The notes under the pieces were generated by a model, which did not search any database, was not told the origin of the DNA, and saw only the letters and a list, made by a program, of their open reading frames with translations. Below, one piece after another: positions 1 through 9,149 of a DNA stretch of 64,000 nt. The position numbers and the translations under genes are program-made. Each line of letters starts with the position of its first letter. Position 1 is the stretch's first letter. Source of the stretch: BQWY01 sp046351095 (GTDB lineage Bacteria > Nitrospirota > Nitrospiria > Nitrospirales > Nitrospiraceae); the NCBI GenBank assembly GCA_046351095.1, contig JAXLZC010000001.1, positions 1,860,001-1,924,000 on the forward strand. Direction: 5' to 3'.

Positions 1-2061
1 GAATCTCCATTCCTTATCGGCACCGTCCTCGCCGGGCTCGGCTGGGGCGCCACCGGCCTCTGGCTGTTTCCGCACGACCCGATTCACCAAATGTTCACCG
101 TCTTCTTGCTTGCAGGTATGACCGCCGGCAGCGTGATGGCGCTGTCCATATACCCCATCGCCTTTGCAAGTTTCGCCATTCCTGCCCTGGTCCCGGCGGT
201 CGTACGGCTCATGATCGACGGTACGACGCTCGGCATCCCGATGGCCGTCATGGGGATCTTGTTTATCGCCCATGCACTCGTGACATCGGCGCGCATGTCT
301 CGCACGACGATTGCCTCCATCGAATTGCGCTATGACAATCAGCGCCTTCTGGAAGACATGACCAAAGAAGTGGAGCAACGACGTCAGGCCGAGTCGGCCT
401 TGCAGGAGACACACGTCGAGCTCGAGCGCCGCGTCACGGCGCGGACGGAGGAATTGGCCCATGCCAATGCTGCACTGCGCGGCGAAATCGACGAACGCCA
501 GCGGATCAGTTTGGCCCTTCAAGGAAGCGTCGAGCGATTCAATCGCGCCGTGCGCGGTGCGCAGGAAGGGCTATGGGATGCGGCACTGACCGGGACCGAC
601 TGGTTTCACCCCGACCATCCGGTGTACTACTCACCGCGCTTCAAGTCGTTGCTCGGCTTCACCGACGAACAGTTCCCGAACGTGATGCGCGCCTGGGCCG
701 CCTGTGCCGAACCGGACGAGTGGGAACGACTTGTCACGACCTTCACGCAACATCTCCAAAACCGCACGCCCTTCGACGTGGAATTGCGCCTTCGCACCAA
801 CCACGACGAGGTCCGCTGGTATTCCGCACGTGGCCATGCGACGTGGAACGACGACGGACAACCCATGCACATGTCCGGTTCCTTGCGCGACATCACCGCG
901 CAGAAGGATTTGGAAGCGCAGTTGCTCCAAGTCCATAAGCTCGAAGCTGTGGGGCGGCTCGCCGCCGGCGTGGCCCACGACTTCAACAACTTGCTGACGC
1001 CGATTTTGGGCTACTCGGAAGTGCTGCTGAGCAAATCGGAAGCAGGCTCGGTGGAGGCGAGGCGGCTGGGCGACATTCGCCGCGCGGCGCTGCACGGCGC
1101 CACGTTGGTGCGACAACTGCTTACCTTCGGCCGCAAACAGCCTGTGACGCCGCGCGTGCTGGACCTCGAACGCGAATTGGCCGAATGCGAGGAGCTGTTG
1201 CAACGCACACTCGGAGAGGACATCGAAATCCTCTACCACCTGTCGCCCGACACCGGCTGCATCAAACTCGACCCGACGCAATTACAGCAAGTGATTCTCA
1301 ATCTGGCCGTGAACGCGCGCGACGCGATGCCAGACGGCGGCTGCCTGACGATCGAAACGCAGAACCGCGACCTTCATACATCGACCAAAGAGTTGCCGCC
1401 CGGTCGCTATGTGGCACTCCGTATCTCCGACACAGGCGACGGCATCCCGCCGCACGTGCTTGATCACATTTTCGAGCCGTTTTTTACGACAAAGGAAGTC
1501 GGGAAGGGGTCGGGACTCGGCCTGTCGGTCGTGGAAGGTATCATCGGGCAGGCCAAAGGAAAAATTTCCGTCACGAGTACCGTTGGAACCGGCACCTCGT
1601 TCGAAATCCTGCTTCCGGAAGCGACGGAAGCCGCCACGACTCCTGTTCGCTCAACGGCCGCACCCGTCGCAGCCGGACACGAGACCATTCTCGTTGTGGA
1701 AGACAACACACCCGTTCGCGAGCTGACCACTCACGTGCTCACCGAACTCGGGTACAAGGTACTCGTCGCCCACCATGGTTTGGATGCCCTCGACCTCGCC
1801 GCCCGCCATCCCGGCCCGATCGGCCTGCTGCTGACGGACGTGGTGATGCCGGGTATCAGCGGACAAGAATTGGCACGACGCCTAGAACGCAGCCGCCCAG
1901 GACTCCGTGTGTTGTATCTGTCCGGCCATCCGGCCGAGCGGCTCGTGACACGCGGGAGCGATCGCCCGATCAGCCCGCTTCTGTCCAAACCCTTCACGTC
2001 AGAAGAACTCTCCCGCGCCGTCCGTCAAATCCTATCCGGCACCCACAGCACGTCGTCCTAA
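1..2061 (+). CDS. Hybrid sensor histidine kinase, 5' end outside window
   Basis: The frame is open from base 1 with no start codon before the Met at 91, so the true N-terminus lies upstream. The visible 686 codons hold hydrophobic segments (codons 2-90), a coiled coil (about 100-165), a PAS domain (about 180-305), and a HisKA domain with phospho-acceptor His at codon 326 in AAGVAHDFNNLL. These are followed by a HATPase_c domain with N-box NLAVNARD and a GSGLGLS G-box, then a receiver domain (about 560-685) with acceptor Asp613 in LLTDVVMPG. The family senses a signal and relays phosphate from His to the fused receiver. No output domain or partner regulator is visible here. The architecture is clear; the ligand is unknown. 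Confidence 0.9.
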   Translation, partial: ESPFLIGTVLAGLGWGATGLWLFPHDPIHQMFTVFLLAGMTAGSVMALSIYPIAFASFAIPALVPAVVRLMIDGTTLGIPMAVMGILFIAHALVTSARMSRTTIASIELRYDNQRLLEDMTKEVEQRRQAESALQETHVELERRVTARTEELAHANAALRGEIDERQRISLALQGSVERFNRAVRGAQEGLWDAALTGTDWFHPDHPVYYSPRFKSLLGFTDEQFPNVMRAWAACAEPDEWERLVTTFTQHLQNRTPFDVELRLRTNHDEVRWYSARGHATWNDDGQPMHMSGSLRDITAQKDLEAQLLQVHKLEAVGRLAAGVAHDFNNLLTPILGYSEVLLSKSEAGSVEARRLGDIRRAALHGATLVRQLLTFGRKQPVTPRVLDLERELAECEELLQRTLGEDIEILYHLSPDTGCIKLDPTQLQQVILNLAVNARDAMPDGGCLTIETQNRDLHTSTKELPPGRYVALRISDTGDGIPPHVLDHIFEPFFTTKEVGKGSGLGLSVVEGIIGQAKGKISVTSTVGTGTSFEILLPEATEAATTPVRSTAAPVAAGHETILVVEDNTPVRELTTHVLTELGYKVLVAHHGLDALDLAARHPGPIGLLLTDVVMPGISGQELARRLERSRPGLRVLYLSGHPAERLVTRGSDRPISPLLSKPFTSEELSRAVRQILSGTHSTSS

Positions 2062-2109
2062 CCGCATAGCCACAACTGCCCTTTTATCCCCAGAAACTGC
2101 ATCGAAATC

Positions 2110-2125
2110 GATACAGCGCTGTATC
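2110..2125. promoter_or_regulatory. 16-bp perfect palindrome upstream of the patatin gene
   Basis: GATACAGCGCTGTATC is a perfect inverted repeat in the 276-bp gap between the kinase and the patatin-GNAT gene, 212 bp before that gene's start. Its size and symmetry suit a dimeric repressor or activator site. The regulator is unknown. Confidence 0.4.
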
Positions 2126-2337
2126 CGATCGGTTATGCCATCGTCCCCACAACTACCTGCGGATCTTTCCCTAATCCCTATTCCCGTGCGATAACGGCTC
2201 CCATTACTCTGATTTTCCATGCGTGCGCCGCCGCTGCTCAGCGGCATGCACGTTGCTAATTCGTTCCTCAATCGAGGTCGCGTAGCAGTGCGAGCGGCTC
2301 GACACCGTTTTTTCTGTGAACGTTCAGGAGTAGGCCC

Positions 2338-5300
2338 ATGAGCTTGTCACATCACGGCACACCCCCGACAACGTCATCTGTGAAAAAGGCGGAAGGAGAT
2401 CTCACTCACGATCCGCCCTTGTCGCTGCTCACAGTGCTCCAGGACGAATTCATCGCCATTCACGGGCAACAGGTTAACTATCCACTGACTCCAACGATTC
2501 CCGACGAATCCTCAGACGACAAACTCCGGGCCTTGCATCACGCAATCCACGGGCTCACGACAAAACGTTCGGCGCTGTGCCTGTCTGGTGGAGGAATTCG
2601 AAGCGCGTCGTTCAGCCTCGGAGTGCTACAGGCCCTCTCCAATCTGCATCTGCTCGATAAGTTCGACTATCTCTCGACCGTGTCGGGCGGCGGCTACATC
2701 GGCTCCTGGCTGACGGCCTGGGTGCACCGCACACGTTCGACCGCGCCCCCAAATGCTTCCAGTACGAACACCGATCATACTGTTGCTCCAGGCCCTGCCG
2801 ACTCCTTCGGCATCTCAGAAGTCCAAGACGCACTGAAAACCAATGGGGCACGTTCAGCTGTCTCCGTCGACAGTCCTGAGCCGCATCCGATTCGCTGGCT
2901 GCGCGACTATAGTAACTACCTCACGCCGACTCTTGGTTTCTTCTCCGCCGACTCGTGGACGATGGTCGGCACTGCTCTCCGCAACCTCCTCGTAAACTGG
3001 TCCGTACTGATTCCGCTGCTGGTCGCCGCATGCATGGTGCCGCGTCTTCATATCGCGCTGATCAGCTATGAGCAGTGGTATCCATTCGTCTGGATTGCGC
3101 TCACCCTCGGACTCGCCGGCGCTTGCATGAGTCTCGCCTACTTGCACTATCACCGTCCTGGCTTGGCACGACTGCGGTGTCCGGAGAACGATCCAGCCCG
3201 TCGCCAAAAAGCCATGCGCTTCTCGACCCAAGGGTGGTTCCTCGTCCTTGGATTACTTCCGCTGGTCCTGGGATTGTATGGACTCACAACGGCATGGGCC
3301 TGGCATCGTAATGGCCCCGGCAGTTTGTCTGCGCTCCAGCTGTGGGGGCTCACGACCACACGTACCTTCGCCATCTGCGCCGCGGGCACGCATCTTCTGG
3401 CTTGGTTCCTTGCCGTCGGGCTCTCGCTGTGGCACGCCATGACATCGCGTCAGTCTCCTCCTCCGCTCAAAATGTTGGGGCTGTTCGGGTGGTACACAGG
3501 CGCCGTTGCGGCATCCGGCAGTCTCGGGGGGTATCTCCTGTGGGCCATCCTTTCCACGATCCCTTCGGAAGCGCGCTGCTCAGATATTGGATCAACGGCG
3601 TGTCTCACCGTCGGCCACTACGCCGAGTGGTACGCGGCCTTCGCCGTCCCCGGCATGCTGGGACTGTTCTTGCTGCTTGCCACACTCTTTCTCGCAATCG
3701 CCGCGCGTTTTACCGATGATCAAGACAACGAATACTGGGCACGTGCAGGGTCCTGGATGCTTAATGCAGGATTCGTGTCGGCACTCCTTGCAAGCTTGAT
3801 CATCTTTGGACCGGGTCTGGTGGCGACACTCGGCGTGTGGACATCGGCCTCCGTCGGGGGGCTCGCCGGGGTCCTCTCGTTGATCGGCGGGTTCAGCGCC
3901 AAAACCATGCTGCTGGATTCCGATAAGAAGGACCGAACGAGTTCGTGGATGGACCTCGGCGTACGCGCTGCAACACCCCTATTTGTCGCCTTGTTGATTG
4001 TCGGACTCGCCTGGAGCACAAGCCATGTCCTTCGTGGCTGGTCATTAGCCTTTTGGGGAAACGACCCTGCAGGCCAAGAACTCAGTATCGGCGAGGCCAT
4101 GCCGGAGCCGAACGTACGGGCGCACATCACCCATTCGCTTGTCCTGCATCACGCGACATTCCCCGCAGCCGTCACACTCTGCGTCACGTTGGCCCTCGTC
4201 GGTATGGGCATGAGCTATTTCGTCAACATCAACAAGTTTTCTCTCCATGGCTTTTATCGCAATCGGCTCATTCGCGCCTACCTTGGTGCATCACGCGAAC
4301 TGGGTCCTAATCGACGTATCCCTCACCCGTTCACAGGATTCGACGGAAAAGACAACATCTATATGGCTGAGTTGGCCGGCTACGATGTGAAAAATCGGGT
4401 GCCCACATCTCGTCCACTGCAGCGACCGTTTCACGTGATCAACATCGCGCTGAATCTCGTACGGACCAACAAGCTGGCGTGGCAGCAACGTAAGGCTCAG
4501 TCCTTCACAGCGTCGCCTCTCCACTGCGGAAGTTGTCGATTCCAACAGGTCGAGACGGCACCGGAGTCGGGACAGGACACAACCGACCCAGCGCCGACGG
4601 GAGCCTACCGTCGTTCACAGGACTACGGATTCAACTCCAGCGTTGGACGCCCGATCAGTCTCGGTACGGCCATGGCCACCTCGGGTGCAGCCGCCAGCCC
4701 GAACATGGGGTACCATTCGTCTGCCGCCGTGACCTTTTTGATGGCCTTCTTCAATATCCGATTGGGCTGGTGGCTCGGCAACCCGAGCAGGGCAGGAGAT
4801 CAGCCACCGCTTGGCCAGCTTGGAAAATTTCTGGGCTTACCTTCGATGAGGAGCTATCGCCGATCGCATCCGCAGCTGTCGTTCCTGCCGCTCTTCAAAG
4901 AATTATTCGGCTTCACCGACGCCTCGCAGCCCTACGTCTACCTCTCTGATGGCGGCCATTTCGAGAATCTCGGCCTCTACGAAATGGTGCTTCGTCGATG
5001 CCACACGATCGTAGTCGTCGACGCGGGCTGCGACGACAACACTCGTTTCGAGGATCTAGGGAACGCCGTCCGCAAGATCCGGATCGACCTCGGCATCGAA
5101 ATCGAGATCAACACCGACGAACTTCGCCCCACACAAGGCACTCGCCACTCGAAATGGCATCACGCCATCGGAACGATTCGTTACGACACCGTCGACGACG
5201 GTGCCCCCGTCGGCACGCTTGTCTATCTCAAGCCCTCGCTGAATGGAACGGAGCCCTCCGACGTGCGCGAGTATGCCGACCACCACGAGACCTTTCCGCA

Positions 5301-6396
5301 TGAGGCGACGTCGGATCAATTTTTCGACGAGCCGCAATTCGAAGCCTATCGCCGCCTCGGCGAACACATCGGCACGGATGTGTTCACTCCAGGTGTCGGC
5401 GACACCTCGCAGATCGTCCTCGACGATGTGATCCGCAAGCTGGAATCGGCATGGCTCCAAACGGAACCCAGCGACGAAGACCATGCGGCACTTTCCGCCT
5501 CGTTGTCGTCGTTCCAACAACAGCTCGGCCAGAGTGCGGAACTGGAAGCACTCGATCGTGCGATCTATCCCGAGCTGGGCTCGGTCCTCAACGCACCCAC
5601 TACGGAAATTCCGCCGATGAATCTCCGTTCGGCGCTTCATACCTGCGCAAGTCAATTGCAATTGATGCAACGTGCCTACCGCCAGTTGCATCTCGAGACC
5701 ACTGCGTCGCTGCAACACAACAGCGGATGGATCAGTCTATTCCACCGCTGGACGGCGACCGCACAATTCCAAGAGAGTTGGCCGTTCCTCGCGTCGACGG
5801 TCAGCGTCCCATTCCGAGAATGGGCGGAGCGGGAATTCAATCTCGCCGCCGCGCAGAAGAGTTTCACCATCGTCCCTGCAGCGCTGACGCCAACCGACAT
5901 GAAGGACCTCGCATCGCGCGGGAAGACGGAGACCGGATCCAGCGTATTCGCAACGGCCCTTGCGGCAGCCTGGCCTATTTTCCCCGATCCCGACACAGAA
6001 GACTCCACACTGCCCTTTCTCGTGGCGCAATGTGCGGGAAATGCGCTGCGCCGCGGAGAGCCGATCGGCGTGGGATTCTTTCGCCAAACCGAATCTCCAA
6101 CAGTGGAAATGTGGACCTGGTCGCACCCGGCGTACCGAAGCTTAGGGGTGCAAGAAGCGATCTGTGAAGACATGCTGAATCGCCTACCGGAGGTGCTCGC
6201 ACAACTCAACCGCCCGACCACGACAATCACCGTCGACCTGGGCGCACTGAATATGCTGGTGTCACCCAGAAAACACCCACACGCATCCTTGATTCGATTG
6301 TATGAACGGTTCGGATTCCTGAGAGGCAAAACGGGGACGTGCAACGGGCGGTTGATCTACGAGCGAACATACGTACTGAATGCCGGCGTACCCTGA
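2338..6396 (+). CDS. Giant membrane patatin-like phospholipase with C-terminal GNAT domain
   Basis: The protein has 1352 aa. The start has an upstream CAGGAG ribosome site. The N-terminal patatin half carries the oxyanion motif SGGGIR (83-88) and a nucleophile-elbow-like STVSGGG with Ser116. About ten hydrophobic segments (roughly 220-640) split the hydrolase; the catalytic-dyad Asp871 appears much later in LSDGGHFENLG. The last 150 residues resemble a GNAT acetyltransferase, with an RSLGVQ acetyl-CoA loop near 1265 and a LYERFGF motif near the end. Patatins hydrolyse acyl esters of membrane lipids with a Ser-Asp dyad, so a membrane lipase is likely. The GNAT substrate is unknown. There is no evident operon partner; the downstream gene is convergent. 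Confidence 0.8.
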   Translation: MSLSHHGTPPTTSSVKKAEGDLTHDPPLSLLTVLQDEFIAIHGQQVNYPLTPTIPDESSDDKLRALHHAIHGLTTKRSALCLSGGGIRSASFSLGVLQALSNLHLLDKFDYLSTVSGGGYIGSWLTAWVHRTRSTAPPNASSTNTDHTVAPGPADSFGISEVQDALKTNGARSAVSVDSPEPHPIRWLRDYSNYLTPTLGFFSADSWTMVGTALRNLLVNWSVLIPLLVAACMVPRLHIALISYEQWYPFVWIALTLGLAGACMSLAYLHYHRPGLARLRCPENDPARRQKAMRFSTQGWFLVLGLLPLVLGLYGLTTAWAWHRNGPGSLSALQLWGLTTTRTFAICAAGTHLLAWFLAVGLSLWHAMTSRQSPPPLKMLGLFGWYTGAVAASGSLGGYLLWAILSTIPSEARCSDIGSTACLTVGHYAEWYAAFAVPGMLGLFLLLATLFLAIAARFTDDQDNEYWARAGSWMLNAGFVSALLASLIIFGPGLVATLGVWTSASVGGLAGVLSLIGGFSAKTMLLDSDKKDRTSSWMDLGVRAATPLFVALLIVGLAWSTSHVLRGWSLAFWGNDPAGQELSIGEAMPEPNVRAHITHSLVLHHATFPAAVTLCVTLALVGMGMSYFVNINKFSLHGFYRNRLIRAYLGASRELGPNRRIPHPFTGFDGKDNIYMAELAGYDVKNRVPTSRPLQRPFHVINIALNLVRTNKLAWQQRKAQSFTASPLHCGSCRFQQVETAPESGQDTTDPAPTGAYRRSQDYGFNSSVGRPISLGTAMATSGAAASPNMGYHSSAAVTFLMAFFNIRLGWWLGNPSRAGDQPPLGQLGKFLGLPSMRSYRRSHPQLSFLPLFKELFGFTDASQPYVYLSDGGHFENLGLYEMVLRRCHTIVVVDAGCDDNTRFEDLGNAVRKIRIDLGIEIEINTDELRPTQGTRHSKWHHAIGTIRYDTVDDGAPVGTLVYLKPSLNGTEPSDVREYADHHETFPHEATSDQFFDEPQFEAYRRLGEHIGTDVFTPGVGDTSQIVLDDVIRKLESAWLQTEPSDEDHAALSASLSSFQQQLGQSAELEALDRAIYPELGSVLNAPTTEIPPMNLRSALHTCASQLQLMQRAYRQLHLETTASLQHNSGWISLFHRWTATAQFQESWPFLASTVSVPFREWAEREFNLAAAQKSFTIVPAALTPTDMKDLASRGKTETGSSVFATALAAAWPIFPDPDTEDSTLPFLVAQCAGNALRRGEPIGVGFFRQTESPTVEMWTWSHPAYRSLGVQEAICEDMLNRLPEVLAQLNRPTTTITVDLGALNMLVSPRKHPHASLIRLYERFGFLRGKTGTCNGRLIYERTYVLNAGVP

Positions 6397-6411
6397 AGGG
6401 TGTACGCCGGC
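6382..6411. terminator. Bidirectional hairpin terminator containing the patatin stop codon
   Basis: GCCGGCGTAC (6382-6391) and GTACGCCGGC (6402-6411) form a perfect 10-bp stem around a 10-nt loop. The patatin gene's TGA (6394-6396) lies in that loop. It sits between convergent genes. There is no long U tract on either side. Confidence 0.6.
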
Positions 6412-6461
6412 TTACGGCCAAATACGTGGAAGTCCCTCATGTCGGATACCCGACAACAACA

Positions 6462-8990
6462 CTAGTTCCAGGCCGAGGTGGTCGTGCCGTCGGCGGTGCG
6501 CCACAGGGGTGTCCAGACCAGCGCGACGACTTTTACGGAGATATTGTTTTTCGCCGGTCGCAGCGCCGCAGGCTCGAACGTTTCCGTCATTGGGTCGGGA
6601 CCGCTCGCCACATCGGCTTCCGCCTTAAATTGCGCTTCGAGGTCGACGAGTTGTTGCTGCAACGCCTGGACGGTGTCTTGCGCAAGGCCGACATCCTTCG
6701 CGTCTTTGATCGTCTTCCCGGCTTTCCCCAAGGCCGACGCAGCCTTTCCAATATTGGTCGCCGAAATCGCTTTACGCCCCATGAAGGCACCGAGAATCGT
6801 CGCGCCCACCGACAACGCCGTCTGCAATCCGCTGGCCTTCGCCTGATCCTTTTCTCGTTCCACGGCTTGCTCGGCACGACGAATACGTTCCTGCAGCGCG
6901 GTAGTCTTCGGCGCGTACTTCTGTCGCAGCTTCTCGGTCGCCCGATCGCGCCGCTCGCGTGCAGCTTGCTGCAGACGCACGCGGAAATCACGTTCGGATT
7001 CGCCCGGCTCCGATAACTCGAGCAAGCCAGGACTCCGCAACAATTCCAGCGTGGCGGTCCGACCAATCCACGCCGCATAGGCTTTTCGCCACTCGTCGTA
7101 ACTCTTGGCTTTGCTCGCAGCGGCCACAGACTCCACAAACTGCGCGCCTGCCTCTGGCTCTCGCTCCAGGTCGTCGCGCGTCAGGGTCACCACCTCGGCA
7201 TCGTCCCAATCCACATGCGCCTGATCCGCCGCCAGCGACGTTTGGTGCGCACGATCCTGGATCACCTCCAAACACTTTTTGGTGTCGACGAACCGAATCT
7301 GCGCGAGACCCGTCAGCCTTGGCTCGTAGACCAACGTACTCCCATTGGGACGCGTGCCACGAACGGGCAAAAACCACTGCGGCACATCCGGCGGCAACAC
7401 CGGACGTCCTGTTTGCGACGCGGCAGCACTCCCAGCCGAGAGGGATTTCTGTCCGGCTGTCTCGGCTCCCGCAGCCTGCGCCGTCTCGCGACCGACACCG
7501 TCCATCAACGTTTTGATCTGCGTCCGCGTCAACGGGCCGCGCAAATACGACAAAGCCCAGCGCGTTTCGAAAATGACCGGTTGGTCTTCATGCACGTTGT
7601 GCATCAAAAAGATGCGTGGCCCCAAAGCCGCCAGCGTGGCCTCCATCGCGGCACGATCGAAGCGATGGCCGGCACTCGTCGACGCCCCCTCAAGGCCCTC
7701 CAACACACGCGCCTTGTCGCGTTCGGTCTGCAACCGACCGATGAACCAGGTACCGGTATTGGCGAGGCCCTTGTAGTCGAGGTCGACGGGATTCTGCGTC
7801 GCCAAGATGATACCGACACCGAACGCGCGCGCCTGCTTCAACAGCGTAAGCAGCGGCGCCTTCGAGGGCGGCGTGGCCACCGGCGGAAAATAGCCGAAGA
7901 TTTCGTCCATGTAGAGCAAGGCGCGCAGCGTGGTCGTCCCCGATTGCATGCGTGTCCAGCCGAGCATTTGGTTGAGCAGCAGCGACACAAAAAACATCCG
8001 CTCGGCATCGCTGAGGTGCGCGATGGAAAAAATCGCGACGCGCGGTTTGCCCGTCGGCGTGTACAGCAACGACTGGATGTCCAGCGGCGCGCCTTCGAGC
8101 CAGGCAGAGAAGCCCGGCGCAGCGAGCAGGTTGTTGATCTGCATGGCGAGTGCAAACCGTTCCTTCGCGGGGAAAAACGTGTCGAGGTCCATGACGCCGA
8201 CCTTCGTCATCGGCGGGGACTGAATGCGATGGATCACCGTCGCGAGATCCAAATCTTCCCCGCTCGTCCACGCGGCGTTGAGGATGCTCGCGAGCAAAAT
8301 ATGTTCGCGGCTTTTAATCGGATCGGCGTCGATGCCCAGCAACCCCAGCAGGCTGGTCGCGGTGGTGGCCACACGTTCGCGCAGCAGTTCGCGGTCGTCG
8401 AGAATCTTTGCGTCCGGCACGGAGAACGATTTCAGGATCGACACGGGCACACCGGCCTCGCTGCCGGGGGTGTAGATAGTCATCTCGGCCGCATCACGCA
8501 GTCGCTGGATACGCGCGCCGTCCTGCCCCCACTGCGCAAGGCCGCTCTTCCACAGCTCCGCTTGTTTTGCCCCAAAGTCGGCCGGAGACAGACCCTTCTT
8601 CCGCGCGTCATCTTCGTTGATCCACGGTTGAAAATCGTCTGCGCGTAATTGCGGAAACGTGAGCAGCAAGTTGCCGATGTCGCCCTTGGGATCGATCACG
8701 ATGGCGGGAATGCCGTCGATGGCCGCCTCCTCTAAAAGCGACAGGCACAGACCGGTTTTGCCGCTGCCCGTCATTCCGACGCAGACCGCATGGGTCACGA
8801 GGTCTTTCGAGTCGTAGAGGAGAAAGCCAGGCTTCGGAGTGCGTGCGGCCAGATCGTATGGCCGCCCAAGATAGAAGACGCCGAGCTTTTCGAAATCGGC
8901 GGCCGTGGGAGGTGTCGGCGCTGGTGCCGTCGTCGCCGTCGATGCTGCTTTTTTGGTCGTGCGTGTGGTCGTGCCGTTTGCCTTCGCCAT
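6462..8990 (-). CDS. HerA-like / DUF853-type P-loop ATPase
   Basis: The start is set by a GGGAGG ribosome site just before ATG at 8990, giving 842 aa. A Thr/Ala/Lys-rich N-terminus (1-31) precedes the ATPase core. Walker A is GMTGSGKT (72-79), Walker B is LLYMDEIFGYFPP, and there is a QNPVDLDYKGLANTG sensor segment. The C-terminal third is charged and coiled-coil (around 660-740), followed by a short Gly/Ala stretch. HerA/FtsK-family ATPases pump DNA or remodel nucleoprotein complexes. No NurA nuclease or other known partner is adjacent, so the process is unknown. The next gene on the strand, the degenerate ABC exporter, lies 159 bp upstream. Confidence 0.75.
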   Translation of the reverse strand: MAKANGTTTRTTKKAASTATTAPAPTPPTAADFEKLGVFYLGRPYDLAARTPKPGFLLYDSKDLVTHAVCVGMTGSGKTGLCLSLLEEAAIDGIPAIVIDPKGDIGNLLLTFPQLRADDFQPWINEDDARKKGLSPADFGAKQAELWKSGLAQWGQDGARIQRLRDAAEMTIYTPGSEAGVPVSILKSFSVPDAKILDDRELLRERVATTATSLLGLLGIDADPIKSREHILLASILNAAWTSGEDLDLATVIHRIQSPPMTKVGVMDLDTFFPAKERFALAMQINNLLAAPGFSAWLEGAPLDIQSLLYTPTGKPRVAIFSIAHLSDAERMFFVSLLLNQMLGWTRMQSGTTTLRALLYMDEIFGYFPPVATPPSKAPLLTLLKQARAFGVGIILATQNPVDLDYKGLANTGTWFIGRLQTERDKARVLEGLEGASTSAGHRFDRAAMEATLAALGPRIFLMHNVHEDQPVIFETRWALSYLRGPLTRTQIKTLMDGVGRETAQAAGAETAGQKSLSAGSAAASQTGRPVLPPDVPQWFLPVRGTRPNGSTLVYEPRLTGLAQIRFVDTKKCLEVIQDRAHQTSLAADQAHVDWDDAEVVTLTRDDLEREPEAGAQFVESVAAASKAKSYDEWRKAYAAWIGRTATLELLRSPGLLELSEPGESERDFRVRLQQAARERRDRATEKLRQKYAPKTTALQERIRRAEQAVEREKDQAKASGLQTALSVGATILGAFMGRKAISATNIGKAASALGKAGKTIKDAKDVGLAQDTVQALQQQLVDLEAQFKAEADVASGPDPMTETFEPAALRPAKNNISVKVVALVWTPLWRTADGTTTSAWN

Positions 8991-9149
8991 TGATGCCTCC
9001 CGTCCCGCTCCCTGCTCGGTGTATCGATCGCTGCACAAGAATAAATACCTCGGCGCAGCGGCGTTATTCTAAGTAGGTCGTTCGACACCCGCAAGGGATG
9101 GACCGACATGTGAACGGCAGGCCGCGTTCCAACCTGCGCCCATGCGGCG

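Noticed and set aside
2110..2125. LexA SOS box at the palindrome
   Set aside because: LexA sites have CTGT...ACAG order; this one has ACAG...CTGT, so it is not that box.
2338..6396. The patatin protein as a CBASS/anti-phage effector
   Set aside because: There is no CD-NTase, sensor or defence gene nearby, and the multi-TM-GNAT layout differs from known patatin effectors.
6462..8990. HerA-NurA type defence or resection module
   Set aside because: No nuclease gene adjoins the ATPase; the neighbours are a transporter and a permease.
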